DNA of 52,484 bases, taken from Clostridiales bacterium (lineage in GTDB: Bacteria > Bacillota > Clostridia > Peptostreptococcales > T1SED10-28). The translations under genes and the position numbers were made by a program. How positions within the stretch are numbered: position 1 is the stretch's first letter; every line of letters begins with the position of its first letter. The notes beneath the pieces were generated by a model, which saw nothing but the letters and a program-made list of their open reading frames with translations, did not search any database and was not told the origin of the DNA. Positions 9,540 through 18,485 of the stretch are shown in pieces. The stretch covers positions 1-52,484 of the forward strand of contig SKOH01000028.1 of assembly GCA_007120165.1 (NCBI GenBank), read 5' to 3'.

Positions 9540-9569
9540 AAATTTAAAAAAACTGCCATTTTTGGCAGT
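9540..9569 (-). terminator. lgt terminator
   Basis: Stem ACTGCCA (9552-9558) / TGGCAGT (9563-9569) with a tight loop. On the minus strand it is followed by a run of seven T and further T-rich sequence. It starts 3 bases after the lgt stop codon. Confidence 0.9.
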
Positions 9570-9572
9570 CTT

Positions 9573-10313
9573 TTATGATTTTTGTGCTTTTTTCTTCACT
9601 AAAACCTGTCGAATCCCTATGGCTGCCAGGATTATGGCTACACTGATCAGCTGAGCAACACGAAATTGGCCGATCATTAAACTGTCGGTTCTAAGTCCCT
9701 CAATGAATATCCGTCCCACTGAGTACAAGGCGAAATAAAGAAGAAACACTTCTCCGGTTACCTTTTTATGCTTCGAGTATAACAGCAAAAATATAAAAAC
9801 ACCGATATTCCATAGAGACTCGTATAAGAAGGTTGGATGGACCATCTGTCCATTTACTTCAATAGCCCAGGGTAAATCAGTAGGCCCCCCATGGGCCTCC
9901 TGATTTACGTAGTTCCCCCAACGTCCGATGGCCTGACCCAGGATAATACTGGGAGCAACGATATCTGCCAGTTCCCAGAAGTTTATTTTCTTATATACCG
10001 TAAAAAGATACCCTCCGAGGACGCCTCCGATCAACCCTCCATGAATCGCTAATCCACCGGAACGGAAATCAAAAACATTTAAAAGACTGTGGATTTCCGG
10101 ATTGTAAGTAAAAATGAAGTAATACACTCTTGCACCTATTATCGCAAGAGGAATAACAATAATAGACATATCCACTATAGTATCAGAGTGTAACCCTGCC
10201 CGCTTCGCTCGAATGCTTGCTACTACCACTCCGAGAATCATTCCCATGGAAATGATGATTCCATACCAGGCAACGTCTATTCCAAAAATTGTAAAAGCTA
10301 TTCGATTCATCAT
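9573..10313 (-). CDS. lgt: Lgt, phosphatidylglycerol--prolipoprotein diacylglyceryl transferase
   Basis: Membrane enzyme that attaches diacylglycerol to the lipobox cysteine of prelipoproteins; 246 residues, seven predicted spans. Signatures: HGGLIGGVLGG (essential His in the HGG motif), GRWGNYVNQEAHG around the conserved Arg, and VGRIFIEGLRTDSL near the C-terminus. Starts at the first of two ATGs. A near-consensus promoter lies upstream and a strong hairpin follows, so it is a single-gene unit, divergent from ychF. Confidence 0.96.
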   Translation of the reverse strand: MMNRIAFTIFGIDVAWYGIIISMGMILGVVVASIRAKRAGLHSDTIVDMSIIVIPLAIIGARVYYFIFTYNPEIHSLLNVFDFRSGGLAIHGGLIGGVLGGYLFTVYKKINFWELADIVAPSIILGQAIGRWGNYVNQEAHGGPTDLPWAIEVNGQMVHPTFLYESLWNIGVFIFLLLYSKHKKVTGEVFLLYFALYSVGRIFIEGLRTDSLMIGQFRVAQLISVAIILAAIGIRQVLVKKKAQKS

Positions 10314-10349
10314 AACAACCCCTTAATTTCTATTCCATTCACATCCTTC

Positions 10350-10378
10350 ATTATAGGCAAGAGCTTAGGAAAAGTCAA
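10350..10378 (-). promoter_or_regulatory. lgt promoter
   Basis: Minus-strand TTGACT (10378-10373), 17-base spacer, TATAAT (10355-10350). Near-perfect sigma-A promoter 37 bases upstream of lgt; back to back with the ychF promoter. Confidence 0.8.
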
Positions 10379-10395
10379 TTGTTTTGAAGTTTCGG

Positions 10396-10424
10396 TTGTA
10401 GGTTTATCGGTTATAAGGTATAAT
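10396..10424 (+). promoter_or_regulatory. ychF promoter
   Basis: TTGTAG (10396-10401), 17-base spacer, TATAAT (10419-10424); leads into ychF with a leader of about 85 bases. The -35 boxes of this and the lgt promoter are less than 20 bases apart. Confidence 0.7.
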
Positions 10425-10514
10425 CTTATAGGTTTGATTTTAAATTACCGAAAGACTATGATTCTAATATAATTTTATCTTTAAATAATTTTATTGAAAC
10501 GAAAGGAAGATTTT

Positions 10515-11609
10515 ATGAAGCTAGGAATAGTTGGATTGCCCAACGTAGGAAAAAGCACTTTATTTAATGCCGTTACTAAAGCAGGAGCACAATCTGCAAA
10601 TTATCCCTTCTGTACCATCGACCCGAATATCGGTGTAGTTTCTGTACCGGATAGCCGGTTAAAGGTGCTGGAAGAAATGCATCAATCAAAATCCGTAATC
10701 CCCACGGCTATTAATTTTTATGATATTGCCGGCCTTGTAAAAGGAGCCAGCAAAGGAGAGGGTTTAGGAAATAAATTTTTATCCCATATTAGAGAAGTAG
10801 CCGCAATCCTTCACGTGGTACGATGCTTTGAAGACTCGGATGTGACTCATGTGGATGGGAGCGTGAATCCCGAAAGAGATGTGGAAACCATCAGTTTGGA
10901 ACTGATTTTTTCAGATATTGAAACCATCGAAAAAAAGATGGAACGATCAAAAAAACAGGCAAAAACCGATAAATCCTTACAGGAAGATATTAAAGTTTTA
11001 GAAGCTGTGAAAGAAAGTCTTGAAAACGGTAAATCCGTTCGGGAAATGGACCTTACTGAAAAAGAGGAGTCGGTAATACGCGAACTGAATTTATTATCTT
11101 CAAAGCCTGTAATCTACGTAGCGAATGTCTCTGAGGATTATATATCCGATGATACCCTCAGCAATGATTATCTTGAAACTCTTCAGAAGATTGCAGATGC
11201 CGAAGGTTCTGCGATGATTAAAGTATGCGCAAAAATTGAAGAGGAAATCTCGGAATTGGAAGAAGAAGAAAAAGCCATGTTTTTAGAGGATCTCGGATTG
11301 AGCTCTTCCGGCCTTGATAAGCTAATCCAAACATCTTATGATCTACTGGGTCTTATTACGTATTTAACTGCCGGTCCTCAAGAGGTCCGGGCATGGACGA
11401 TTAAAAAAGGCACTAAAGCTCCTCAAGCCGCTGGAAAAATCCATACGGATTTTGAACGAGGTTTTATTCGGGCGGAAGTGACTGCCTATGAAGATCTGAT
11501 TGCTGCCGGCAGCCCGGTGGCAGCTAAAGAAAAGGGATTGGTCCGCCTGGAAGGCAAAGATTATATCGTAAAAGACGGAGATGTCATTCTATTTCGATTT
11601 AATGTATAG
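10515..11609 (+). CDS. ychF: YchF/EngD ribosome-binding redox-responsive ATPase
   Basis: Obg-family P-loop NTPase that prefers ATP; binds the 50S subunit and is linked to oxidative stress responses. 364 residues, the standard length. P-loop GLPNVGKST at 7-15, effector region ANYPFCTIDPN, G3-like DIAGLVKGASKGEGLGNKFL, the ATP-specific variant of the G4 motif (NVSE rather than NKxD), a coiled-coil insertion (about 130-175), and a C-terminal TGS-like domain with TAGPQEVRAW and KGTKAPQAAGKIH. An in-frame TTG lies at 10494, but the ATG at 10515 follows GGAAGA and gives the canonical MKLGIVGLPN start. Single-gene unit. Confidence 0.97.
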   Translation: MKLGIVGLPNVGKSTLFNAVTKAGAQSANYPFCTIDPNIGVVSVPDSRLKVLEEMHQSKSVIPTAINFYDIAGLVKGASKGEGLGNKFLSHIREVAAILHVVRCFEDSDVTHVDGSVNPERDVETISLELIFSDIETIEKKMERSKKQAKTDKSLQEDIKVLEAVKESLENGKSVREMDLTEKEESVIRELNLLSSKPVIYVANVSEDYISDDTLSNDYLETLQKIADAEGSAMIKVCAKIEEEISELEEEEKAMFLEDLGLSSSGLDKLIQTSYDLLGLITYLTAGPQEVRAWTIKKGTKAPQAAGKIHTDFERGFIRAEVTAYEDLIAAGSPVAAKEKGLVRLEGKDYIVKDGDVILFRFNV

Positions 11610-11616
11610 CAGTGAT

Positions 11617-11650
11617 AAAAAGGCTTTTCGGATAACACTCTCAGCCTTTT
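11617..11650 (+). terminator. Possible first terminator after ychF
   Basis: AAAAGGCT pairs with AGCCTTTT across a 17-base loop just after the ychF stop. The long loop makes it weaker than the hairpin that follows. Confidence 0.45.
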
Positions 11651-11672
11651 GAACTTACTGGTTTAGGAGTGC

Positions 11673-11711
11673 AAAAAAGGATGATCCTCAGTATGAGGGC
11701 CATCCTTTTTT
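11673..11711. terminator. Bidirectional terminator between ychF and deoC
   Basis: AAAAAAGGATG (11673-11683) pairs with CATCCTTTTTT (11701-11711), and an inner CCTCA/TGAGG extends the stem. A-run on one side and T-run on the other serve the converging ychF and deoC transcripts. Confidence 0.9.
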
Positions 11712-11750
11712 GATTTAATGCTGTTCTTCATTAATTTACTTTTTTGTTGG

Positions 11751-12422
11751 CTATTCCCTTTTTTGCTCACTGCGAAATTCTTTTACAATATTTACTGTAG
11801 AACTTGCTCCGATCCTCGTGGCTCCTGCGGCAATTACTTCCTTGGCCTTGGCCATATCCCGAATTCCCCCGGAAGCTTTTACTTCGATATCCGGACCTAC
11901 GGTTTTTTTCATCAAAGCGACATCCTCTTTGGTGGCTCCTGCTGAACTAAATCCTGTAGAAGTTTTGACGAACTGCGCCCCGGCTTCCTTCGCCAATTCA
12001 CAAACCTTGATCTTTTCATCGTCCGAGAGCAAAGCCGTTTCAATAATGACTTTTACAATGGCCTTGCCCCTCGCCACATCAACCAAAGCTTTAATATCAT
12101 TTAACACATACCCATATCTGCCATCTTTAAGGGCCCCGATATTGATTACCATGTCAATCTCATCGGCTCCCTTCATAATGGCATCTTCCGTTTCAAAAAT
12201 TTTGGATTCTGTTGTGGAGGCCCCTAAGGGGAAACCTACTACCGCGGCGATTTTTACGTCGGAATCCTTTAAGAGTTCTTTCGCCGTCTCAATGTACGAA
12301 CCATTAACACAGATTGCGTAAAAATTATATTCTTTAGCTTCCTTAACCAGTTTTTCAATGTCTGCTAATCGGGTGTCCGCTTTAAGCGCGGTGTGATCCA
12401 TATATTTCTCTATGGATTTCAT
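11751..12422 (-). CDS. deoC: DeoC, deoxyribose-phosphate aldolase
   Basis: Class I aldolase splitting 2-deoxyribose-5-phosphate into glyceraldehyde-3-phosphate and acetaldehyde; 223 residues. Schiff-base lysine in FVKTSTGF (Lys153), second active-site lysine in VKASGGIRD (Lys182), and the aspartate of EIDMVINIG (about Asp90). ATG with GGGAGG site, 13 bases after pduL. It is last in hpt-pduL-deoC; its acetaldehyde product could be drawn toward acetyl-CoA and then acetyl phosphate by the neighbouring PduL, although no aldehyde dehydrogenase is in the window. Confidence 0.96.
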   Translation of the reverse strand: MKSIEKYMDHTALKADTRLADIEKLVKEAKEYNFYAICVNGSYIETAKELLKDSDVKIAAVVGFPLGASTTESKIFETEDAIMKGADEIDMVINIGALKDGRYGYVLNDIKALVDVARGKAIVKVIIETALLSDDEKIKVCELAKEAGAQFVKTSTGFSSAGATKEDVALMKKTVGPDIEVKASGGIRDMAKAKEVIAAGATRIGASSTVNIVKEFRSEQKRE

Positions 12423-12435
12423 ATTATTTCCTCCC

Positions 12436-13017
12436 TTATTCTGTAATCAACTCTACTAACGATCCGTTTCTTAGATTGGCCGCATTTCCTTCGTCAGTAT
12501 CTAAATGCATTTCCAGAGCGTATTTAGGACTCACACGGACTAAAACATTTTCAAAAATCAAAGCCCGTTCTCCCGAAGTTCTGACCTTCACCCGGTCTTT
12601 ATCCTTCACGTTGTATTTTTCCGCATCTGAAGAATGCATATGGATATGTCTTGCCGCAATGATCACACCCTTATCAAGCTGTACTTCTCCCTTAGGCCCT
12701 CTGAGGGTAACCCCTGGACTGTCATCGATGTCACCGGAGTCGCGTATTGGCGGCTTTACTCCCAGTAAAAAACTGTCACTTACGGAAACTTCGATCTGTG
12801 TTTGCGGTCTTGCCGGACCCAGAACTCGAATTCCTTTTATTTCACCTTTCGGTCCAATTAAATCTACTTTCTCTTCACAGGCAAATTGACCCGGTTGTGA
12901 TAAATCTTTCAATGTGCAAAGATTATAATTCTCTCCGAATAATAAATCGATGTGCTCTTGGGCTAAATGCAGGTGTCGATTGGATAAGGCTGCGGGAATC
13001 ATTTTCTTCTCAGACAT
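12436..13017 (-). CDS. pduL: PduL-type phosphotransacylase
   Basis: Converts acyl-CoA (propionyl- or acetyl-) and phosphate into acyl phosphate; structurally unrelated to Pta. About 193 residues with two PduL repeats: the zinc-binding His motif NRHLHL near the start, [12 protein letters not shown] in the middle and [11 protein letters not shown] near the end. The frame opens upstream (13044), but AGGAGG is 7 bases before the ATG at 13017, the better start. It has no N-terminal microcompartment-targeting extension and no shell genes are near, so it probably acts free in the cytosol as the housekeeping-type enzyme. Confidence 0.92.
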   Translation of the reverse strand: MSEKKMIPAALSNRHLHLAQEHIDLLFGENYNLCTLKDLSQPGQFACEEKVDLIGPKGEIKGIRVLGPARPQTQIEVSVSDSFLLGVKPPIRDSGDIDDSPGVTLRGPKGEVQLDKGVIIAARHIHMHSSDAEKYNVKDKDRVKVRTSGERALIFENVLVRVSPKYALEMHLDTDEGNAANLRNGSLVELITE

Positions 13018-13036
13018 GGTCATACCTCCTTTTTTT

Positions 13037-13579
13037 TTATTCATACACTTCTCTTTTTAGAGTGGCAATATATGGAAGGTTCCGATATTTTTCTGCATAA
13101 TCAATACCGTAGCCTACAATAAACTCATCAGGAATTTCAAAACCGACGAAATCCACAGGAATTTTCACTTTTCTCCGATATTCTTTGTTTAAAAGGGTTA
13201 CAATTTTAATGCTGTTCGCTTTTCTCGTTCCCAGATTTTCCGTAAGATAATGTAATGTTAACCCTGTATCAATGATATCCTCTACAATTAAAACGTCCTT
13301 GTTTTCCACTTCCATATCAAGGTCTTTGACAATTTTTACTACGCCGGAACTTTGTGTGGACTGCCCGTAACTGGACACCGCCATGAAATCAATGTATAGT
13401 GGAATATTCATTTTCCGAACCAAATCTCCTAAAAACACATTAGCCCCTTTTAATATTCCGATTACCACTAAATCTTTCTCTCGATTCCTATAGTGCTTTT
13501 CAATGGATTTACCAAGTTCTTCGACTTTTTGCTGAATTTCCTCTTCACTAAACATGATTTCTTGAATATCTTTTTCCAT
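13037..13579 (-). CDS. hpt: Hypoxanthine phosphoribosyltransferase
   Basis: Purine salvage enzyme making IMP/GMP from hypoxanthine/guanine and PRPP; 180 residues. PRPP-binding motif VLIVEDIIDTGLTLHYL with the two acidic residues, flexible-loop region MAVSSYGQSTQSSG, and the C-terminal DFVGFEIPDEFIVGYGIDYAEKYRNLP segment that binds the base. First gene of the hpt-pduL-deoC unit; pduL starts 19 bases after its stop. Confidence 0.96.
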   Translation of the reverse strand: MEKDIQEIMFSEEEIQQKVEELGKSIEKHYRNREKDLVVIGILKGANVFLGDLVRKMNIPLYIDFMAVSSYGQSTQSSGVVKIVKDLDMEVENKDVLIVEDIIDTGLTLHYLTENLGTRKANSIKIVTLLNKEYRRKVKIPVDFVGFEIPDEFIVGYGIDYAEKYRNLPYIATLKREVYE

Positions 13580-13626
13580 AAATACAGTCCTTTCTTTGGG
13601 TACACCCTAGAATCTATCTCTTTATC

Positions 13627-13632
13627 ATTATA
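13627..13632 (-). promoter_or_regulatory. -10 element of hpt
   Basis: TATAAT on the minus strand about 48 bases before hpt. The -35 (TACAAA, 17 bases upstream) is weak, so only the -10 is claimed. Confidence 0.5.
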
Positions 13633-13703
13633 ACAAACTTTTTTACTAGTTTGTAGACAGCTTAGGCATTTCTTTGGATTTTCCCGGTATTTTTAACCCT
13701 CTA

Positions 13704-13732
13704 TTGACTTGACTCTTCTTTCTATATATTAT
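13704..13732 (+). promoter_or_regulatory. Promoter of the CBS-type pyrophosphatase gene
   Basis: TTGACT (13704-13709), 17-base spacer, TATTAT (13727-13732). The start codon is 131 bases downstream, leaving a leader of about 120 bases that can form two hairpins (GTACTT/AAGTAC at 13737-13765 and GATCAGA/TCTGATC at 13810-13836). Confidence 0.7.
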
Positions 13733-13863
13733 AGGGGTACTTCCTTATACTGGTCATTAAAGTACTTTTGGATAAATATTTCACGATTTTATTGTTTGTA
13801 TGAAAGTGCGATCAGAGCGCAGTCATTATTCTGATCTCTATTAATAAATAAAGGAGCGGTCTT

Positions 13864-15477
13864 ATGTCTATTCTAATATTCGGTCATAAAAATCCCGATA
13901 CCGACTCTGTAGTGTCGGCCATATCCCTATCCTATCTGAAAAATAGCTTGGGATACAAAACTACACCGTGTATTTTAGGGGCGATAAATAAAGAAAGCAG
14001 CTTTGTCCTCGATTATTTTCAGTTGGAAACTCCAAAAAACATCAAGGATGTTAAGGTGCAGGTCCAGGACCTTGATTTTCATAAAACCCAGGGAATCAGC
14101 GTCGATACATCAATTCTTTCCGCCTATAATTTAATGGACCATGAAAAAATAGCCACCTTGGCCATTGTAAATAACGAAAAAGAATTTCTCGGTATTGTAA
14201 GTATCAAAGATATTGCAGTCAGTCTTATTGCAGGAGATTTTAGAAAATTGGAAACCTCCATGGAAAATCTCCTTGCTGATCTTGAGGGAACGCTCCTATC
14301 TGAAGGTTTAAAGTATTTTAAGGGCAATGTATCGGTAATTGATGACTATTACAAAACCATCAGGGGGCACCTTGGGGAAGAAGACATTATTATAGTAGGA
14401 GACCGCTATGATATCATTGAATACGCCATTGCCTGCAAGGTGCAACTGATCGTGGTAACCGGGAATCGGGAAGTCCCGGAGAAGTTTTTAAAAAAAGCCC
14501 TTGAACAGAACATCTCAATGATTTCCGTACCCTATGATTCTTTGTATACTACCCGGGTTATTGATCAATGTAATTACATCTCTAAAATTATGCGATCCAA
14601 CAACATTATCCGGTTCAGTGAAGAGGAGTATTTAGACGATGTTCGGGAAACCATGAGCCAAAGTCATTACCGCAATTATCCGGTAATCAATCGGGACAAG
14701 AAATTTCTGGGGTTCGTTTCTCGAAAGCATATTCTCAATCCTAAAAAGAAGCAGACCATTTTAGTGGATCACAATGAATATGCCCAGAGTGCCGTAGGAT
14801 TAGAAGAATCCGAAATCATAGAAATCATTGACCATCATAAATTAGGGGATATCTCCACTTCAATGCCCATCTCCTTTCGAAATAATCCCGTAGGCAGCAC
14901 GGCTACAATAATATTCTCCATGTTTCAGGAACATGGGATGGATATACCCAAACCAATTGCCGGAGCCCTTCTTTCCGGAATTTTATCTGACACGCTGTCT
15001 TTTCGATCTCCTACGACTACGGAAACTGACCGGAGAGCCGCTAAAATTTTAAACCAAACCCTGAATTATGATCTAGAAAAATATGCCATGAAAATGTTCA
15101 AAGCCGGTACTTCCTTAGAAGGCCAAAATGTTGAGGAAATTTTTTATAAGGATTATAAAGAGTTTAATTTGGATTTTCATATAGCCGGCATTAGTCAAGT
15201 CTTTACCTTGGATATTGATGAGGTATTCCGCCAGAAAAAAACTTTTTTAACCTTTATTGAGGAAACTCATAAAAAGAATAACCATGATATTACTTTATTG
15301 CTGGTAACAGACATACTCAAAGAAGGCTCTTATATTCTTTATGCTTCAAATAAACCTCATTTAATTTCAACCGCTTTTAATATCTCCAAAGAACAAGGGA
15401 TCTTTATTCCCGGTGTGGTCTCACGAAAAAAACAGGTAATCCCCAAACTGTTAAGTGCCATAGAAATTATGAAATAA
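13864..15477 (+). CDS. ppaC: Manganese-dependent (family II) inorganic pyrophosphatase with CBS and DRTGG domains
   Basis: Hydrolyses pyrophosphate; the CBS insert makes the enzyme inhibited or activated by adenine nucleotides in studied clostridial and Moorella relatives. 537 residues: N-terminal DHH half with GHKNPDTDSV at 7-16, an inserted regulatory block (CBS, then a DRTGG domain, then a second CBS, about residues 65-300), the DHH motif at 323-325 (IIDHHKLGD), and the DHHA2 C-terminal domain with SRKK near the end. ATG behind AAAGGAG. Single-gene plus-strand unit with its own promoter and a strong terminator. Confidence 0.95.
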   Translation: MSILIFGHKNPDTDSVVSAISLSYLKNSLGYKTTPCILGAINKESSFVLDYFQLETPKNIKDVKVQVQDLDFHKTQGISVDTSILSAYNLMDHEKIATLAIVNNEKEFLGIVSIKDIAVSLIAGDFRKLETSMENLLADLEGTLLSEGLKYFKGNVSVIDDYYKTIRGHLGEEDIIIVGDRYDIIEYAIACKVQLIVVTGNREVPEKFLKKALEQNISMISVPYDSLYTTRVIDQCNYISKIMRSNNIIRFSEEEYLDDVRETMSQSHYRNYPVINRDKKFLGFVSRKHILNPKKKQTILVDHNEYAQSAVGLEESEIIEIIDHHKLGDISTSMPISFRNNPVGSTATIIFSMFQEHGMDIPKPIAGALLSGILSDTLSFRSPTTTETDRRAAKILNQTLNYDLEKYAMKMFKAGTSLEGQNVEEIFYKDYKEFNLDFHIAGISQVFTLDIDEVFRQKKTFLTFIEETHKKNNHDITLLLVTDILKEGSYILYASNKPHLISTAFNISKEQGIFIPGVVSRKKQVIPKLLSAIEIMK

Positions 15478-15502
15478 AAAGAGGCGTCTCCGCCTCTTTT
15501 TT
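15476..15502. terminator. Bidirectional terminator between ppaC and the universal stress gene
   Basis: GAGGCG/CGCCTC stem with four-base loop (15481-15496), A-run before and T-run after. Serves both converging genes. Confidence 0.92.
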
Positions 15503-15515
15503 ATCTTGGTTTTAC

Positions 15516-16364
15516 CTAGTTCTCCATCGAGGGAAAAATAAGCACTGGAACTCTCGAGTTGGTTACCACAGTGGTGGCGGTACTCCCAATAAGCAGCTCC
15601 TTGATTTTCCCTTCTCCTCTTTTAGAAAGAATAACTAAGTCCACGGCTTCATTCTCAGCGACCTCTAAAATATTCTTAGAAGCTGTTCCCTCTTTAATAA
15701 TGTAGTTAGAGGAAAAACCTGCATTGAATAGATCCATCCGGATTTTACCCAAATGTTTTTCCAGTTTATCTTTGGCCTCGTTTAATTCCTTTTCTGTTTG
15801 GCTGTACTCAATCGCCGAGACCAAAAGGATTTCCTGTATTTTTGCCATTCCTTTTACTTTTTCCAGTACATTCATTGCATGGGAGGAGTAATCCACCGGT
15901 AGCAATACTTTCTTAAATTTATCCTGGACCAAAAGACGATTGCCCTCTTTCCTTGCGCTTTCGTACTTTTCCACCAATACTGGTTTTTTACTTAAACGAA
16001 CCACATCAAATGTTGTACTCCCCAACAGGATCCGTTTAATAAAACCTTTCCCATGGGATCCGATCAGTATCAGGTCCACGTCCTCTTCCTCTGCCTTCTT
16101 TACAATATCCTTAGCAGCAGAACCGATTTTAATATCAATCGTAACTTTAAACCCTTCCATTTCAAGCTCCCGCTGATCCGCTTTCAGCGCTTCTTTTTTT
16201 TGTTTTTGAAAACTGGGGGCATTGCTTCCTGCGGAATCTATTTCCACCACATTAAAAATAATCACTTCTTCCAATCCAAGGTCTTTCAGCTCGTACAATG
16301 ACTGTACCAGACTATCGGATTCGAAAGAGAAGTCTGTGCAAAGCAGTACTTTTTTAAATGTCAT
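15516..16364 (-). CDS. Tandem universal stress protein (UspA family)
   Basis: Two UspA domains in one chain of 282 residues (about 1-140 and 150-282). Both keep the nucleotide-binding pattern G-x2-G-x9-G(S/T): GSHGKGFIKRILLGST in the first and the RGEGKIKELLIGST version in the second, so ATP/AMP binding by both halves is plausible. Role is general stress or metabolic sensing; no specific partner is known. It begins three bases before the transketolase stop is passed, and its ribosome site (GGGGGAATAAG) is inside the end of tkt, so it is probably translated together with tkt. Confidence 0.9.
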   Translation of the reverse strand: MTFKKVLLCTDFSFESDSLVQSLYELKDLGLEEVIIFNVVEIDSAGSNAPSFQKQKKEALKADQRELEMEGFKVTIDIKIGSAAKDIVKKAEEEDVDLILIGSHGKGFIKRILLGSTTFDVVRLSKKPVLVEKYESARKEGNRLLVQDKFKKVLLPVDYSSHAMNVLEKVKGMAKIQEILLVSAIEYSQTEKELNEAKDKLEKHLGKIRMDLFNAGFSSNYIIKEGTASKNILEVAENEAVDLVILSKRGEGKIKELLIGSTATTVVTNSRVPVLIFPSMEN

Positions 16365-16366
16365 TC

Positions 16367-18355
16367 TTATTCCCCCTTAATTCTTTCAATAATTTTATCT
16401 GTGATCCCCCTTGCCTCAAATCCGAATTTATCTGCTACCTGATCTCCCGGACCGCTGGCACCATAGGACTCCATGGTTATCATCAGATCTTTTTCTGATA
16501 AGAACCGGTACCAGCCGTTTTTCACCCCGGCTTCCAGCAACACTCTTAACTGCGTGGAATCTCCAAGCACTTTTTCAAGATAGGACTTTGACTGCAGCTC
16601 AAAGGTGTTTCGATCCGGTACGGAAACCACCCGGGAAGAAATCCCCTGATTTTTTAGCATCTCTCTTACCTCTACGGCTAACGAAACTTCACTGCCTGAG
16701 GCTATTAACGTGACTTTTTCATCCGGGTTCTCAGAAACAATATATCCGCCTTTAGAAAATGCTTTAATATCTTTCTTATTTTCGATCAAAGGCACTCCCT
16801 GTCTAGTTAAAATCAATGCGGTAGGTCCATCTTTGTATTCCAATGCTTCAATCCAAGCTTGTACCACCTCTTCCGTATCTGCCGGTCTCAGCACTTTTAA
16901 ATTCGGAATCAGCCGCAAAGATTCCAATTGCTCAATCGGTTCGTGGGTAGGTCCGTCTTCACCTACGTAAATGGAATCGTGAGTAAAAATAAATAGAACC
17001 GGTTGTTTCATAATCGCAGCCATACGAATGGATGGTCGCATATAATCAGAAAAAACTAAAAAGGTTGAGATGAAAGGTTTATATCCCCGGTATAAGGAAA
17101 TCCCATTGGCAACCCCGGCCATGGCATGCTCCCGAACCCCGAACTCTATATTGCGTCCGTTAAATTGATTTTTTTGAATGTCTCCATAATTTTTCAAATT
17201 CGTTTTGGTGGAAGGAGACAAATCCGCAGAACCACCGATCAGGTTCGGAATTTCATCCGCAAGGAGATTTAATATTTTACCGGAAGAACTTCTGGTGGCG
17301 TCTTTTCCCATTTTTTCCTTCGGATAATTTTTTAGTAATTCCAATGCTTCTGTAGGGGTTTCACCGTTTACATACTGATTCAGTTCTTTTTTTAGTTCAG
17401 GATATTTTAAAGTCCAGGTATCAAATAATTCTTTCCATTCATCGTATTTCATTTTATTTGTCTGAGAAAGTTCTTCAAAATACTCGGCAACCTCAGGGGA
17501 TACATAGAATTCTTCATCTTTCGGCAGACCAAAATATTTTTTCATACCGATAAGATCCTCTTGCCCTAACGGGGAACCATGGACTTCCGCTGTCCCCTGT
17601 TTATTTGGAGCACCATAACCAATATGGGTTCGAGCAAGGATCAGTGTGGGCTGTTCTTTATTGGATTTTCCTTCTTTAATGACTTGTCTTACCTGATCCA
17701 GATCATGTCCGTCAACATTTTCGATCACATGCCAATTATAAGCCTTAAACCGATCCGCTACGGATTCGGTAAATGCGATTTCGGTGCCGCCTCCGATGGA
17801 GATTTTATTATCATCATAAATAGCAATCAATTTTTCCAAACCTAAGTGTCCTGCCAGGGATGCCGCTTCCGAGGTAATCCCTTCCATCATGCAACCGTCT
17901 CCAAGAATGGTATAAGTATAATGATCAATAATACTAATTGCATCACGATTGAATTTTTCAGCCATAAGTTTTTCTGACATAGCCATTCCTACTGCGTTGG
18001 CAAAGCCTTGTCCTAAAGGTCCCGTTGTGGCTTCCACCCCGGGGGTATCTCCATGCTCGGGATGTCCCGGAGTTTTAGAGTCCACTTGCCGGAAGTTTTT
18101 TAAATCTTCCATGGAAACATCATAGCCGGTGAGATAAAGGTAAGAATACAACAGCATAGACCCATGACCTGCCGAAAGAATTAAACGATCTCTGTTGATC
18201 CAATCCGGGTCTTTCGGGTTATAGTTTAGAACTTCTCCATACAATACTGCTCCAATTTCAGCACAACCCAGCGGCAAACCCGGATGTCCGGACTGTGCTT
18301 TTTCCACTGCATCTGCGGATAAACCTCTTGCGATATTAGCAACTTTTTTTAACAT
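16367..18355 (-). CDS. tkt: Transketolase
   Basis: Thiamine-diphosphate enzyme of the non-oxidative pentose phosphate pathway; 662 residues, a full-length single chain. N-terminal ThDP domain with SGHPGLPLG, SAGHGSMLLYSYL and the GDG...DDN motif (LGDGCMMEG then IYDDNKIS); middle pyrimidine-binding domain with FGVREHAMAGVANG and FTHDSIYVGEDGPTHEP; C-terminal domain with SGSEVSLAVE. The ATG at 18355 is 7 bases after GGAGGG; an in-frame TTG two codons upstream overlaps this site. Followed directly by the universal stress gene. Confidence 0.96.
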   Translation of the reverse strand: MLKKVANIARGLSADAVEKAQSGHPGLPLGCAEIGAVLYGEVLNYNPKDPDWINRDRLILSAGHGSMLLYSYLYLTGYDVSMEDLKNFRQVDSKTPGHPEHGDTPGVEATTGPLGQGFANAVGMAMSEKLMAEKFNRDAISIIDHYTYTILGDGCMMEGITSEAASLAGHLGLEKLIAIYDDNKISIGGGTEIAFTESVADRFKAYNWHVIENVDGHDLDQVRQVIKEGKSNKEQPTLILARTHIGYGAPNKQGTAEVHGSPLGQEDLIGMKKYFGLPKDEEFYVSPEVAEYFEELSQTNKMKYDEWKELFDTWTLKYPELKKELNQYVNGETPTEALELLKNYPKEKMGKDATRSSSGKILNLLADEIPNLIGGSADLSPSTKTNLKNYGDIQKNQFNGRNIEFGVREHAMAGVANGISLYRGYKPFISTFLVFSDYMRPSIRMAAIMKQPVLFIFTHDSIYVGEDGPTHEPIEQLESLRLIPNLKVLRPADTEEVVQAWIEALEYKDGPTALILTRQGVPLIENKKDIKAFSKGGYIVSENPDEKVTLIASGSEVSLAVEVREMLKNQGISSRVVSVPDRNTFELQSKSYLEKVLGDSTQLRVLLEAGVKNGWYRFLSEKDLMITMESYGASGPGDQVADKFGFEARGITDKIIERIKGE

Positions 18356-18395
18356 ATGCAACCCTCCATATTAGTAAAGTTTTACTCTATCTTAT

Positions 18396-18401
18396 ATTAT
18401 A
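18396..18401 (-). promoter_or_regulatory. -10 element of tkt
   Basis: TATAAT on the minus strand, about 41 bases upstream of tkt. No convincing -35 at 16-18 bases. Confidence 0.45.
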
Positions 18402-18485
18402 CCCATTGATCAGAACTTTATTGACGGAAATCTAAAATACCCGGGATCTATGAATACCTTTCTTTCGTAATCATTTATTTAATTG

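Noticed and set aside
11818-12321. Long open frame (about 167 codons) opposite deoC
   Set aside because: Antisense shadow of a well-conserved gene; low-complexity Ser/Ala/Pro composition and no ribosome site.
12436-13017. Bacterial microcompartment locus
   Set aside because: PduL alone, with no encapsulation peptide and no shell protein genes in the window.
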